A stretch of 11,693 nt of DNA from NCBI GenBank assembly GCA_033809415.1, contig JAPXLT010000142.1, forward strand, positions 1 to 11,693, in the 5' to 3' direction. A program made the position numbers and the translations under genes. Under the pieces are notes generated by a model, which saw only the letters and a program-made list of their open reading frames with translations, was not told the DNA's origin and searched no databases. Numbering within the stretch: position 1 is the stretch's first letter; every line of letters starts with the position of its first letter. Shown here piece by piece: positions 1 to 7,474 of this stretch. The stretch comes from JAQVUB01 sp033809415 (GTDB taxonomy: Bacteria > Verrucomicrobiota > Lentisphaeria > Oligosphaerales > Oligosphaeraceae).

Positions 1-73
1 CCCTGCACCCGTTCCCAACGCACTACGCACCCCATTCCCCTAAACCCTGTACTACAGAAGAGGCATTACCTGC
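1..73. other. C-rich intergenic left edge
   Basis: Non-coding sequence downstream of the toxin gene. The first ten bases (CCCTGCACCC) match the phase of the CACCCTG heptamer array seen at 8592-8752, so the window may begin just inside the end of another such array. The match is too short to prove it. No terminator hairpin is visible. Confidence 0.3.
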
Positions 74-352
74 TTATTTAAACAGGTCGCTGTGGGAACC
101 TGTACGCAATAACTGCAAAACGAGAATGTCTTCGTAGCGGTTGTAGATCAGCAGCCAATCCGGTCGGATATGACATTCTCTGGCACCCTTGTAATTTCCG
201 GCAAGTGGATGATCGTGGTATTCTTCCGGCAATGGCAAGCCTTCGGCAAGGATTTCAATGACCGTATAAAGTCGTTCGAGATTCATATTCCGCTTTTGAA
301 GGAGTTTGAAATCCTTCTTGAACCTCGAGGTGAATTTTACCTCATATTTCAT
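74..352 (-). CDS. yafQ: YafQ-family mRNA interferase toxin
   Basis: This is a 92-residue protein of the RelE/ParE superfamily, YafQ branch, a ribosome-dependent endoribonuclease that cuts mRNA during translation and is neutralised by DinJ. The length equals that of E. coli YafQ. The hallmark motifs are present: DHPLAG (H48), ECHIRPDW (H61, D65, W66) and the C-terminal RTGSHSDLF (H87, F91). These align with the catalytic residues H50, H63, D67, H87 and F91 known for E. coli YafQ, so the enzyme looks intact. Its ATG overlaps the antitoxin stop by 4 bp (ATGA), which indicates translational coupling and fixes the start. Family assignment is firm; activity in this host is inferred. Confidence 0.93.
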   Translation of the reverse strand: MKYEVKFTSRFKKDFKLLQKRNMNLERLYTVIEILAEGLPLPEEYHDHPLAGNYKGARECHIRPDWLLIYNRYEDILVLQLLRTGSHSDLFK

Positions 353-624
353 GAATTCAGGTCCCGGATAAGGCTGTTCATATCTCGGTGTCCTTTTACA
401 TGAGGATCGTACGCAATCCGTTCTCCTTCTTCAATGGCCGCGTCGGTTTCATCATTAGGAATCGGATTGGCTGTTACTGCAAAGGGGATCGCACGGCGCT
501 TTGCAATCTGTTTCAAATAAATATTTATAGCCGTTGACATATTCATGCCAATTTCATCAAGGCAGCTCTCAACGTCTTTTTTCAATTCGGCATCAACCCG
601 AACGCTTAGATTAGCAGTAGCCAT
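349..624 (-). CDS. dinJ: RelB/DinJ-family antitoxin
   Basis: This is a 91-residue antitoxin. The N-terminus (ATANLSVRVDAELKKDVES) is a ribbon-helix-helix DNA-binding domain: a beta strand around residues 3-9 and helices around 11-25 and 29-42, with the DinJ-like segment MSTAINIYLKQIAKRRAIPF. The acidic C-terminal half (about residues 52-91) would wrap the toxin. In this family the antitoxin, alone or with toxin, represses its own promoter. A strong ribosome binding site (AAGGAGG) lies about 6 nt before the ATG. The gene is first in a two-gene operon with the toxin and is preceded by a good promoter containing a small inverted repeat. Identification rests on sequence pattern, partner and order. 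Confidence 0.92.
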   Translation of the reverse strand: MATANLSVRVDAELKKDVESCLDEIGMNMSTAINIYLKQIAKRRAIPFAVTANPIPNDETDAAIEEGERIAYDPHVKGHRDMNSLIRDLNS

Positions 625-654
625 AGAATCCTCCTTGTATTACAATTGCAATAT

Positions 655-682
655 AATGTAACACATTGCGGCATATTGTCAA
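655..682 (-). promoter_or_regulatory. Toxin-antitoxin promoter and candidate operator
   Basis: On the minus strand a perfect -35 TTGACA (677-682) is followed after 16 nt by TACATT (655-660) as -10. An overlapping alternative -10 is CATTAT (653-658). The inverted repeat AATGT-AAC-ACATT (655-667 on the plus strand) overlaps the -10. A further CAATAT/ATATTG pair flanks it at 649-654 and 673-678. This is where a ribbon-helix-helix autorepressor would be expected to bind. The promoter elements are seen; operator function is inferred. Confidence 0.6.
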
Positions 683-719
683 TACACAAATAGCTCCGTA
701 CTAAAAAAGTTTTTAGGTT

Positions 720-2978
720 TTAAAGCTGGTTGCTCAGTCTTCTCGATAGCAGTGATAGTCTTTTGAGTGGTGTATTGTTGCCTACTGCGATATCGAGGGC
801 TTTTCGGGTACCGATCATGATCAGGAGTTTTTTGGCTCGGGTCATTCCGGTATAGATGAGGTTTCTTTGCAGCATGACATAATGCTGGGTCAGCACGGGC
901 AGTATAACCACAGGGAATTCGCTGCCCTGGGACTTGTGCACAGTAACTGCGTATGCCAGCGTAAGCTGGTCGGCCTCATTCTGCTGATATTGCGTCTCGC
1001 CCTGGTCGAAAAGCACCGAAAACGAGTTCTTATCCATGGAGCTGATGCGCCCCATTTCACCGTTAAACACCCCCTTGTCATAATTGTTGGAAGTCTGCAT
1101 CACCCGATCCCCCAGCCGGAAAAGCCGGTTGCCAAAGGTGATTTCCGGCTTTTCGACGGGGTCCGGCGGATTGAGTACCTGCTGCAACAGGGTATTCAGC
1201 GCAAGAATACCGCAGGCACCTTTTCGCATCGGGGACAATACCTGCACCTCACTCATCGGATCATAACCAAAGGCTTTCGGAATACGGTCGGAAACCATCC
1301 GCGAAATCAAGCCTGCGATTTTATCGGGATCATCCTGTTCGATCCAGTAGAAATCGCTGGCATAGCCGGCGGGAACCGGTCTCAAATCAGGCGCATAGCC
1401 CTGATTGACCGCATGGGCATTGACGATGATCCGGCTGCCCTCCCCCTGGCGGTAAATTTCCGTCAGAAAAGTGACCGGAATACGGCGGCAGTTGATGAAA
1501 TCCTGCAAGACGGTGCCCGGTCCCACTGAAGGCAGCTGATCTTTATCGCCAACCAGAACCAGCCGCGTACCTGGCGCAATCGCTCGGAACAGATTGTTGG
1601 CCAGACTAATGTCCAGCATGGAAATTTCATCAACGACCAGCAAATCACATGGAAGCTTATGCTCTGGCCCATAATAAAATGCACGCTGATCGTGTTCCCA
1701 TTTCAGCAGACGGTGTATCGTTGAGGCATCGTATCCAGTCGCTTCGGTCATCCGCTTCGCGGCGCGGCCAGTCGGAGCTGCCAGGCTGATCTTCAATCGC
1801 AGCATTTTCCCTGCCCGAACCAGCGCTGAAATGACGGTGGTTTTACCGACGCCAGGACCACCGGTGACAATCGAACAACCATATTGCAGCGCCCAGTGAA
1901 CAGCCTGCCTCTGCTGCGCATTGAGACGCAAGTAATCATTTCCCAGTCTCTGCCAAGGCACCGAAACCGGCGGCAGTGGTGAATTTAGCAGCAGGTTGAC
2001 AGCCTCGGCCAGTTCCTCTTCGGCCTGTTTCAGCCGTCGCAGATAGATGAATGGGGAAGCCAAGTCCGGGTCCGCGAAGGAAACGGCATTGACCTTGTTC
2101 TCCGCCAGAGCAGTATCCAGGCCCAGCTCGGCGGCAGATTCCGGCACTTCGAGTATCCGGGCGACCTCCGGAATCAACAGGACTTTCGGGCAGCAGACAT
2201 TGCCGCGATTGGCAAGCTCTTCCAGCGTATGCACGACTCCGGCACACAAGCGCAAAGGACTATTCTTTTCGATGCCGAGTTGAGCCGCGATCCGGTCGGC
2301 AGTCAGGAATCCGATGCCTTCTATCTCGGAAGCCAGGCGATAAGGATTTCTGCGCACGACTTCTGCGGCGGCGACATCGCTGTATCGGGCGATAATCCGG
2401 TTGGCATAAGCCGGCGTAATGCCAAGCCCTTGGAGAAAAACCAGGCTTTCGCGATGCTGGTTTTGCTGATGCCAGGCCTCGCGTATGTCGGCTATCCGCT
2501 TCTTGCCGATGCCAGGCACTTCATGGAGCCGTTCCGAATAATTATCCAGAATATTCAGAGTTTCCGTACCGAATTTTTTGACGATCCGCTCAGCATAAAC
2601 TTTGCCAATGCCAGGTAGTACCCCTGAGGAAAGGTACCGGATGATTCCCTTTTCAGTGGCCGGAAGGATCGCCTTGAAACTCTGCACCCGGAACTGCCGA
2701 CCATGCTCCGGGTGAAGCTCCCAGCGCCCCTCCGCCTCAATCTCCTGCCCCTCCTGAATCCCGGGCAGCATCCCGACCAGAGTGATGTCGGGCTGCAACG
2801 GATTGTTGCTTCGCATCTTGACGGCAGACCAGGTATTGTCCGAGTTGCTGAAAAGAATCCGCAATATCTCTCCGGAAACCCGGGAATCTATCGGCAGGCT
2901 GCTCCAAGAACTTTCACTGACTTCGAGACTCTCCTCGGAGTCAGCAAAAAAATCATTGAATAATAGCTTGTCAGACAT
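720..2978 (-). CDS. recD2: RecD2/TraA-type ATP-dependent DNA helicase
   Basis: This is a 752-residue SF1B 5'-3' DNA helicase of the RecD2 family, a typical length. An N-terminal OB-like region (about 33-107) precedes helix-hairpin-helix segments (LPGIGK near 121-126 and VPGIGKK near 154-160). The helicase core shows Walker A GGPGVGKTT (373-381), Walker B VVDEIS (448-453), motif III GDKDQLPSVGPG (477-488), the YRQGEGS arginine motif (509-515), VTVHKSQGSEF (678-688) and YTGMTRAK (709-716). All are intact. The frame stays open to 3170, but that extra 64-residue segment is translated intergenic repeat (VHSCPCP-type residues). I therefore start at the ATG giving MSDKLLF, which has an AAAGGGG sequence about 9 nt upstream. 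RecD2 acts outside RecBCD in genome maintenance and repair; the exact role here is unknown. Confidence 0.95.
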   Translation of the reverse strand: MSDKLLFNDFFADSEESLEVSESSWSSLPIDSRVSGEILRILFSNSDNTWSAVKMRSNNPLQPDITLVGMLPGIQEGQEIEAEGRWELHPEHGRQFRVQSFKAILPATEKGIIRYLSSGVLPGIGKVYAERIVKKFGTETLNILDNYSERLHEVPGIGKKRIADIREAWHQQNQHRESLVFLQGLGITPAYANRIIARYSDVAAAEVVRRNPYRLASEIEGIGFLTADRIAAQLGIEKNSPLRLCAGVVHTLEELANRGNVCCPKVLLIPEVARILEVPESAAELGLDTALAENKVNAVSFADPDLASPFIYLRRLKQAEEELAEAVNLLLNSPLPPVSVPWQRLGNDYLRLNAQQRQAVHWALQYGCSIVTGGPGVGKTTVISALVRAGKMLRLKISLAAPTGRAAKRMTEATGYDASTIHRLLKWEHDQRAFYYGPEHKLPCDLLVVDEISMLDISLANNLFRAIAPGTRLVLVGDKDQLPSVGPGTVLQDFINCRRIPVTFLTEIYRQGEGSRIIVNAHAVNQGYAPDLRPVPAGYASDFYWIEQDDPDKIAGLISRMVSDRIPKAFGYDPMSEVQVLSPMRKGACGILALNTLLQQVLNPPDPVEKPEITFGNRLFRLGDRVMQTSNNYDKGVFNGEMGRISSMDKNSFSVLFDQGETQYQQNEADQLTLAYAVTVHKSQGSEFPVVILPVLTQHYVMLQRNLIYTGMTRAKKLLIMIGTRKALDIAVGNNTPLKRLSLLSRRLSNQL

Positions 2979-3001
2979 GAAGCAACACCCCTTTAAAAAA
3001 C

Positions 3002-3014
3002 GCAATACTATTGC
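3002..3014. promoter_or_regulatory. Perfect 13-bp palindrome upstream of recD2
   Basis: GCAATA-C-TATTGC is a perfect inverted repeat whose edge is 23 bp before the recD2 ATG. Its minus-strand copy is followed directly by GTTTTTT. It could be a small operator or a weak hairpin. The stem is too short to be a convincing terminator, and no clear -35 accompanies the TAGTAT inside it. Confidence 0.25.
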
Positions 3015-3031
3015 CCAAAATCTTCTTTTTT

Positions 3032-3260
3032 GGGAAAGATTTTTTATGGACAAGGGACAGGGACAAGAATGGACACGATGGACGGAATGGACAAGAATAG
3101 ACTGCTGAATGGACAAGGGACAGGGACAAGAATGGACACGTACAGCAGGTGACATTTTGTGCCTATCCATTCGTCCATCAAACGTCTAGTCCATCGCGTC
3201 CATGATGTCCATTCGTGTCCCTGTCCATTAAAAACACTCATTTTGCCGTTTGAATGGGTT
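3032..3260. repeat. Dispersed intergenic repeat, copy A (long form)
   Basis: This 229-bp element is nearly identical, apart from two indels, to copy B at 7303-7463. Its left part is built of GGAC words about 9 bp apart (GGACACGAT, GGACGGAAT, GGACAAGAA). The centre, GTACAGCAGGTGACATTTT, is shared exactly with copy B. The right part carries the complementary GTCCAT words, and the shared end is CATTTTGCCGTTTGAAT. Arms 3059-3092 and 3189-3222 are complementary at about 29 of 34 positions, so the whole unit can form a long imperfect hairpin. It lies between the pyruvyltransferase stop and the recD2 start, in the same orientation relative to genes as copy B. No transposase gene is inside it. Confidence 0.85.
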
Positions 3261-3276
3261 GTGGGCGTTAGCCCAC
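3261..3276. other. Short GC-rich hairpin after the pyruvyltransferase gene
   Basis: GTGGGC-GTTA-GCCCAC is a perfect 6-bp stem with a 4-nt loop, about 17 nt past the pyruvyltransferase stop. It is the right size for a terminator stem, but no U-run follows on the minus strand, so intrinsic termination is doubtful. It abuts the end of repeat copy A and may belong to a longer repeat. Confidence 0.3.
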
Positions 3277-3293
3277 GCCAAGCCTTTTCGTTG

Positions 3294-4490
3294 TCACCGC
3301 TCAGACAATTTTTGCAGGGTGCTTTTCAATTCTTCTTCAGCGAGCGCCAGGCGTTTCCGCATCAGGTTGTAGACAAAGGCTGCCTTCTTGCGGAAAGCCG
3401 CACCGCCATCTACCTGAAAGCCAGCAATGGCTTCTTCGACGCGTTCAAAATTGCAGTTGGCGACTGTTCCGACGGGTTTCAGCTCGAAAATCCGCAGCCA
3501 GTTATGGATTTTCGAGCCGCTTTCGATGCCAATAATCGGGGTAAAGACATTAGCTGCAAGTATCAGCAGAATCAGGCGGCTGCTGACAACCACATCGCAA
3601 TTTGCGGCTGCCGCCTGAATTATTGATGGTTCGGTGCAAGCAAGCATCTGAATGCGATCCTGGTGCGGCAACTGCCGCCGCAAGCCATCCATCAGCTTAA
3701 AGTCTGCATAAGAATCCATCGGAATCAGTACCAGGCGTTGTGCAGGATTCTCGATAAGGCGTCGCCACAGTGCGCGCAGCCCGGCAAAATCGGCAATAGG
3801 TTTTCGTGATGAAAGGGAAAAGCCGATTTTGAAGATTCCTTTTTCGCGCTGCACGGGTGATTCATTGGCCGCTTCGAGGTGCAAGGTTGAATCAGCGCCG
3901 ACGATGCTTCTGGTGAAACCGCAATACTTCAGAAGCTCGGCTGTTTCCGGGTCACGCACCACCACCAGCAGGCTGTTTTCCAACACATTGTAGATTTTTT
4001 TCTGCAAGCGGCGTTGGCGGTATTGTGCAAAAGGCGCAGCGATATCCAAGTTACAGATGTGATTGAACGCATCGAGCAGGCGTTCGATAATATTCCGATA
4101 AGCTCTGGGCTGATATGGATTCAAGTCGGAATCCATGCCGACTCCCCAGAGCAATGTCTGCACACCTTGCTTTTGCGCACATAACAGCAGATTCAATGCA
4201 GAATCCGGGTAATCCGAGAGGCCATTTGCTCCGCACCAGATTAATAAATCGTAATTCCTGATGATTTTCGAAAGCGTGCGAAGTTTTGGCGCCGGCTTAA
4301 ATCCATAGAGCGGGATGGTGTGAACGTTCAGCCGGGTGGCGCATCCTGTTTCATTCCTAGTGCTGACAGTAATATCGATGTCCGGGTGAAGCCTGCGCAA
4401 AATTGCGATGACGCATTCGACGATCGCCTCGATGCCGATATTGTTGCATCCCAGCGGGAGGCCTCCCAGCAAAACTTTCAGTGAACCCAT
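3294..4490 (-). CDS. Polysaccharide pyruvyl transferase-like protein
   Basis: This 398-residue protein resembles the PF04230 family, which adds ketal pyruvate to sugars of exopolysaccharides, teichoic-type polymers or S-layer-linked glycans. Visible family features are an N-terminal Rossmann-like start (KVLLGGLPLGCNNIGIEA), the WCGANGLSD stretch (about 85-93), LLWGVGMD, the VVRDPETAELLKYCG segment typical of these proteins, FKIGFSLS, and the C-terminal SSRL...GIESGSKI block (about 303-327). The histidine usually found in the SRLH motif is replaced by isoleucine (I307), so the acceptor or mechanism may differ. The ATG follows a G9 tract and overlaps the end of the flippase gene by 13 bp. An in-frame GTG at 4502 is a weaker alternative start. 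It is the last gene of a three-gene glycan operon. Confidence 0.75.
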   Translation of the reverse strand: MGSLKVLLGGLPLGCNNIGIEAIVECVIAILRRLHPDIDITVSTRNETGCATRLNVHTIPLYGFKPAPKLRTLSKIIRNYDLLIWCGANGLSDYPDSALNLLLCAQKQGVQTLLWGVGMDSDLNPYQPRAYRNIIERLLDAFNHICNLDIAAPFAQYRQRRLQKKIYNVLENSLLVVVRDPETAELLKYCGFTRSIVGADSTLHLEAANESPVQREKGIFKIGFSLSSRKPIADFAGLRALWRRLIENPAQRLVLIPMDSYADFKLMDGLRRQLPHQDRIQMLACTEPSIIQAAAANCDVVVSSRLILLILAANVFTPIIGIESGSKIHNWLRIFELKPVGTVANCNFERVEEAIAGFQVDGGAAFRKKAAFVYNLMRKRLALAEEELKSTLQKLSER

Positions 4491-6016
4491 GCCCCCCCCC
4501 ACTTTCTCAGCAGATCACTGATTTTATTCTTCAGCAACTGCCTTTCCTCGCCGGAAAGCAGCATCAGCCAAGCAATGACCAGGTAGCATGCCAGGGCACC
4601 GGTTCCGCACCAGGCAAGACGCAGGAAAGAGGAACTGTCCGGGGGGAGCAGGTTTTGCCCGCTCTTGATCCAAATCACTGGGACAATCATCGCAACAAAC
4701 GGAAGCAGATAGAGCTTCCAAAGATAATACCACCAGGAAACTTCAAGATACTTTAAAACCTCAGGAAGAATCAGAAAAAGAAGCAGGAAGACTTTCGTGC
4801 CGATAGCCGTCCAGACCAGGCATTGCGACGAGTAGAAATTCAGCAGAATCAGAGGCAGAACCAGATTGGCCGCCGCCTCGAAAATTGAAAGGAAGGCAAG
4901 CTTGCGGTGTTTTTCGGTCATCAGCAGGAAATCCCGTGGAAACCTATCACAGGCAGTGACAATAAACATCAGGATCAGAAAAATACGACAGAGGTAAGTC
5001 ACCTCGGGATCGGAGACCTTGAACAGAAACTGCAAGGCGTCCTCACAAAGGAACCAGGCGGCAAACAGGAAGAAAGATGCAAGGAAACCGCTCCAACGCA
5101 AAGAATTGATCATGGTCGTTTGGAGACGTTTGTGTTCCCCCTTGGAATACAAGTATGCGGCTATCGGGCGGAAATTCTCCTCATATTGTGCGACTGCCTG
5201 GTTGCAGAGGTCGGGCAGACGTCCGGCGAGGTGATAAATCCCCACGGCAGAAAGTCCATGATATGCGCTGACCAGCAAGTCTCCACTTTTATTCATCACC
5301 AGTCGGGACAGCGAAATTACGTAGACAAAGCCACTGAAATTCAAGATTTCCCGGCAAATCTTTTTTTCCAGTTTTGGCCGTATACGCAATGTCGGGATTT
5401 GTTTCCAGACATAGATGCACATGGTTAGGTTGCAGAGAATCTGCGTCAGGATTGTAAAAATAATCAGGGTGACCAAGCCACCGCCGGAACTCAGGATCAC
5501 CCATGCTCCAATGAATGTCACCAGATGGGTTATGGCATTAACGTAGTTTCGGATGTAGATTTTCTGGAGGCCAACCAGAATTTCCGGTACCCCGGCAGTA
5601 ATGAAAACCATGGCTGCGCCGCATCCGAAAAGTAAAAAGCAAGTCTTGAAATAGTCGAGCTGTTCCGGGTCATTGACCCGGATCAACCATCCCAGGAAAA
5701 AGGATCCCCCGATGGTAGCTGCGACAATGACGACAGCCATTGCCAGATAAACAGCCAGCACCGTCGAGACAATCTTATTGTAGTGTTCGGGGTCTTTCTC
5801 AAAAAGCCCCATGGCAGTGTATTTTTGCAGCGACACCCCGAACCCGAAGTCCAGCAGCAATGAGTAAAGATAAAGACTCCACAGCAAAACCCAAAAACCA
5901 TACAGTTCCCGCCCGAGGTAGGCCAGCAGCCAGCGAGTCATCAGAATCGCCTGCGGCAAGCGTATGGCAACCGTCAGATAGTTGGTCAGGGTATTTTTGA
6001 GAATTGGAGATTTCAA
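4478..6016 (-). CDS. Wzx-like polysaccharide flippase (MOP superfamily)
   Basis: This 512-residue, highly hydrophobic inner-membrane protein has about a dozen predicted membrane segments. Examples are near residues 39-60, 84-112, 124-149, 160-200 and a series through the C-terminal half ending around 480-495. The opening (NTLTNYLTVAIRLPQAILMTRWLLAYLGRELYGFWVLLWSL) is characteristic of oligosaccharide/O-antigen flippases, which move lipid-linked glycans across the inner membrane. The start is inferred to be TTG, overlapping the upstream phosphodiesterase stop (TTGA), with an AAAGGAAA sequence about 10 nt upstream; no better ATG is close. The last codons run through a G9 tract shared with the start region of the next gene. 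The substrate is unknown. Confidence 0.88.
   Translation of the reverse strand: MKSPILKNTLTNYLTVAIRLPQAILMTRWLLAYLGRELYGFWVLLWSLYLYSLLLDFGFGVSLQKYTAMGLFEKDPEHYNKIVSTVLAVYLAMAVVIVAATIGGSFFLGWLIRVNDPEQLDYFKTCFLLFGCGAAMVFITAGVPEILVGLQKIYIRNYVNAITHLVTFIGAWVILSSGGGLVTLIIFTILTQILCNLTMCIYVWKQIPTLRIRPKLEKKICREILNFSGFVYVISLSRLVMNKSGDLLVSAYHGLSAVGIYHLAGRLPDLCNQAVAQYEENFRPIAAYLYSKGEHKRLQTTMINSLRWSGFLASFFLFAAWFLCEDALQFLFKVSDPEVTYLCRIFLILMFIVTACDRFPRDFLLMTEKHRKLAFLSIFEAAANLVLPLILLNFYSSQCLVWTAIGTKVFLLLFLILPEVLKYLEVSWWYYLWKLYLLPFVAMIVPVIWIKSGQNLLPPDSSSFLRLAWCGTGALACYLVIAWLMLLSGEERQLLKNKISDLLRKWGGAWVH
4492..4500 (-). repeat. G9 homopolymer at a gene junction
   Basis: Nine consecutive C on the plus strand (G9 in the coding sense) lie inside the last codons of the flippase gene and one base before the ATG of the pyruvyltransferase gene. 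The tract also supplies the only purine-rich, Shine-Dalgarno-like sequence for that start. Adding one G would place both reading frames in register. Confidence 0.9.
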
Positions 6017-7224
6017 TGAATGGTTTTCCTTTCAGGAGATGCCTGCATCCCAGGCTGAGCCGAGTTCATCGCGGAATGCTCGATACTATCCAGCATCAGG
6101 CTAAACAAGTCAGCCACTTCCCGGACGTGGTCAGGAATCGGCTTGGTTGACAGAACGGCGGCCAGCGAATCCTTGTCATCCGGCTGATAACCATGCATGC
6201 CAGGCAGGGCCTTCAGCCCCATATCCGAGGGCACAATCTGGTACCCCGGAGCAAGCAGGAAAATCTCATCGCCGTAATTCACCGGGCCGCCATCAATACC
6301 ATATCGGACTTTTTCAGCATGGCTGAGCCAATGCCCGGGAAATGTTGCCGAGTTGATCTTGTCAAAGAAAGTTTCTTTTACTCCGGGCTTCAGGAACCAG
6401 GCCCGCAGCATGGTCGAGTCGTAACAGGCGGCGTAATCACGGGCAAATTGCAAATCCGATTCCGCAATCACTTTTTGCAGATCGACGCTGCCCCGCAACG
6501 GAGTCATGCCGTGATCTGAAAATACGGTCAAAGTGACTTTGCGGGCATGTTTTTTTGCTTCAGCAAGCAGATTCCGGATTTGATTCTGGTAATCCGCAAG
6601 TTTCCGCTGCACCGCATCATCCTGCCCGACTTTATCATGCAACAGAGCATCCAAGTCCGCCAGATAGATAAACAGGAACTGGGTTTTGTCATCGCGGATG
6701 GCTCTGGTTGCCTCTGCCAGATTAACGGCTTCACTGGCCTGCCAGTTGGAAAGATGGTAAGGCACCCCGGCCTCGATCAGGCGATCCTGCAGATTAGGTA
6801 TGGGATAGATGCCTCCTGGAGCAAACATATCGTTTTTTTCGCAATAATTCAGATATCCGATACGGTCAAAAGGCACCTTATACAACTGAAAATAGCCCGT
6901 ATATCCATACCATTTGCGCAGGAGCCTGGAAAGCAGGTTGCGTACGCGCCCTCGGTTCCAGAATGAACGTGGGCGCAACAGATAATGAAATATCTTCAGC
7001 GCCTTGAAGGGGGAATTTTCCGGATCATAATAGAAAAGGCTGAGGTGCCCATGCTGGAAGGGGCGGCAGCCGGTAAGGATCGTCGGAATCGCCGTGCAGG
7101 AATATCCGAACTGCATGGCAAGTTCCCGGCGAAAAGGCAGTTCCTCAGACAAAAATTCATGCCGACGGACAATTTCCCAGCCCAAGGCATCAATGAAAAT
7201 AAAAATATCCAGCTGATCTTTCAC
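6013..7224 (-). CDS. Type I phosphodiesterase / nucleotide pyrophosphatase-family enzyme
   Basis: This 403-residue protein belongs to the alkaline phosphatase superfamily (PF01663-like), whose members hydrolyse phosphodiesters or phosphomonoesters with two metal ions. The metal and nucleophile set is visible: D12 in FIDALGW, the candidate nucleophile T44 in YSCTAIPTILTG, D192 and H196 in LADLDALLH, D237-H238 in FSDHGM, and H344 in GMHGYQP. No signal peptide is seen, so it is probably cytoplasmic. The start is GTG with a weak AGAGAG ribosome site, about 40 bp below a good promoter. It overlaps the flippase start by 4 bp, so it probably acts on glycan assembly, for instance a sugar-phosphate or lipid-phosphate intermediate. 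That role is inferred from context only; the substrate cannot be read from sequence. Confidence 0.82.
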   Translation of the reverse strand: MKDQLDIFIFIDALGWEIVRRHEFLSEELPFRRELAMQFGYSCTAIPTILTGCRPFQHGHLSLFYYDPENSPFKALKIFHYLLRPRSFWNRGRVRNLLSRLLRKWYGYTGYFQLYKVPFDRIGYLNYCEKNDMFAPGGIYPIPNLQDRLIEAGVPYHLSNWQASEAVNLAEATRAIRDDKTQFLFIYLADLDALLHDKVGQDDAVQRKLADYQNQIRNLLAEAKKHARKVTLTVFSDHGMTPLRGSVDLQKVIAESDLQFARDYAACYDSTMLRAWFLKPGVKETFFDKINSATFPGHWLSHAEKVRYGIDGGPVNYGDEIFLLAPGYQIVPSDMGLKALPGMHGYQPDDKDSLAAVLSTKPIPDHVREVADLFSLMLDSIEHSAMNSAQPGMQASPERKTIH

Positions 7225-7265
7225 AAAACACTCTCTGTTTCAATGCGTAAACACCGTAAAAAGAG

Positions 7266-7293
7266 AATATACTTCCCTGTATCAACAAGTCAA
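7266..7293 (-). promoter_or_regulatory. Promoter of the phosphodiesterase-flippase-pyruvyltransferase operon
   Basis: On the minus strand TTGACT (7288-7293) and TATATT (7266-7271) are separated by 16 nt, each one or two bases from sigma-70 consensus. The -10 ends about 41 bp before the GTG start. The promoter sits between repeat copy B and the gene, so the operon can be expressed independently of the upstream epimerase. Confidence 0.6.
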
Positions 7294-7302
7294 TTTTCAG
7301 CC

Positions 7303-7463
7303 GGGAAATTTTATGGACGAGGGACAGGGACAAGAATGGACACGATGGACGGAATGGACAAGAATGGACTGCTGAATGGACAATGGACACGTACAGCAGG
7401 TGACATTTTTTGCGCCTGTCCATTCGTCCATCAAAAACGCCCATTTTGCCGTTTGAATAGGTT
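7303..7463. repeat. Dispersed intergenic repeat, copy B (short form)
   Basis: This 161-bp element is the second copy of the one at 3032-3260, sharing the GGGAAA edge, the GGAC-word block, the GTACAGCAGGTGACATTTT core and the CATTTTGCCGTTTGAAT end. Compared with copy A it lacks about 16 bp of the left block and about 50 bp that form the right hairpin arm. A 9-bp perfect inner stem remains (GAATGGACA 7374-7382 with TGTCCATTC 7417-7425). It starts 11 bp after the epimerase stop and ends just upstream of the phosphodiesterase promoter. Confidence 0.85.
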
Positions 7464-7474
7464 ATTTATAGTGT

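Noticed and set aside
701..716. A/T-only inverted repeat CTAAAAA/TTTTTAG just after the recD2 stop as a terminator
   Set aside because: The stem has a single G-C pair and almost no loop, so it would be too weak to terminate transcription.
867..1529. 220-codon plus-strand frame inside recD2
   Set aside because: Antisense shadow of a strongly conserved helicase core, with no recognisable domain or ribosome site.
3044..3241. Minus-strand frame of 65 codons whose peptide KCHLLYVSI also occurs in the frame at 7190-7444
   Set aside because: The shared peptide is simply the translation of the shared repeat core. The frames differ on either side, overlap real genes or promoters, and have no family resemblance.
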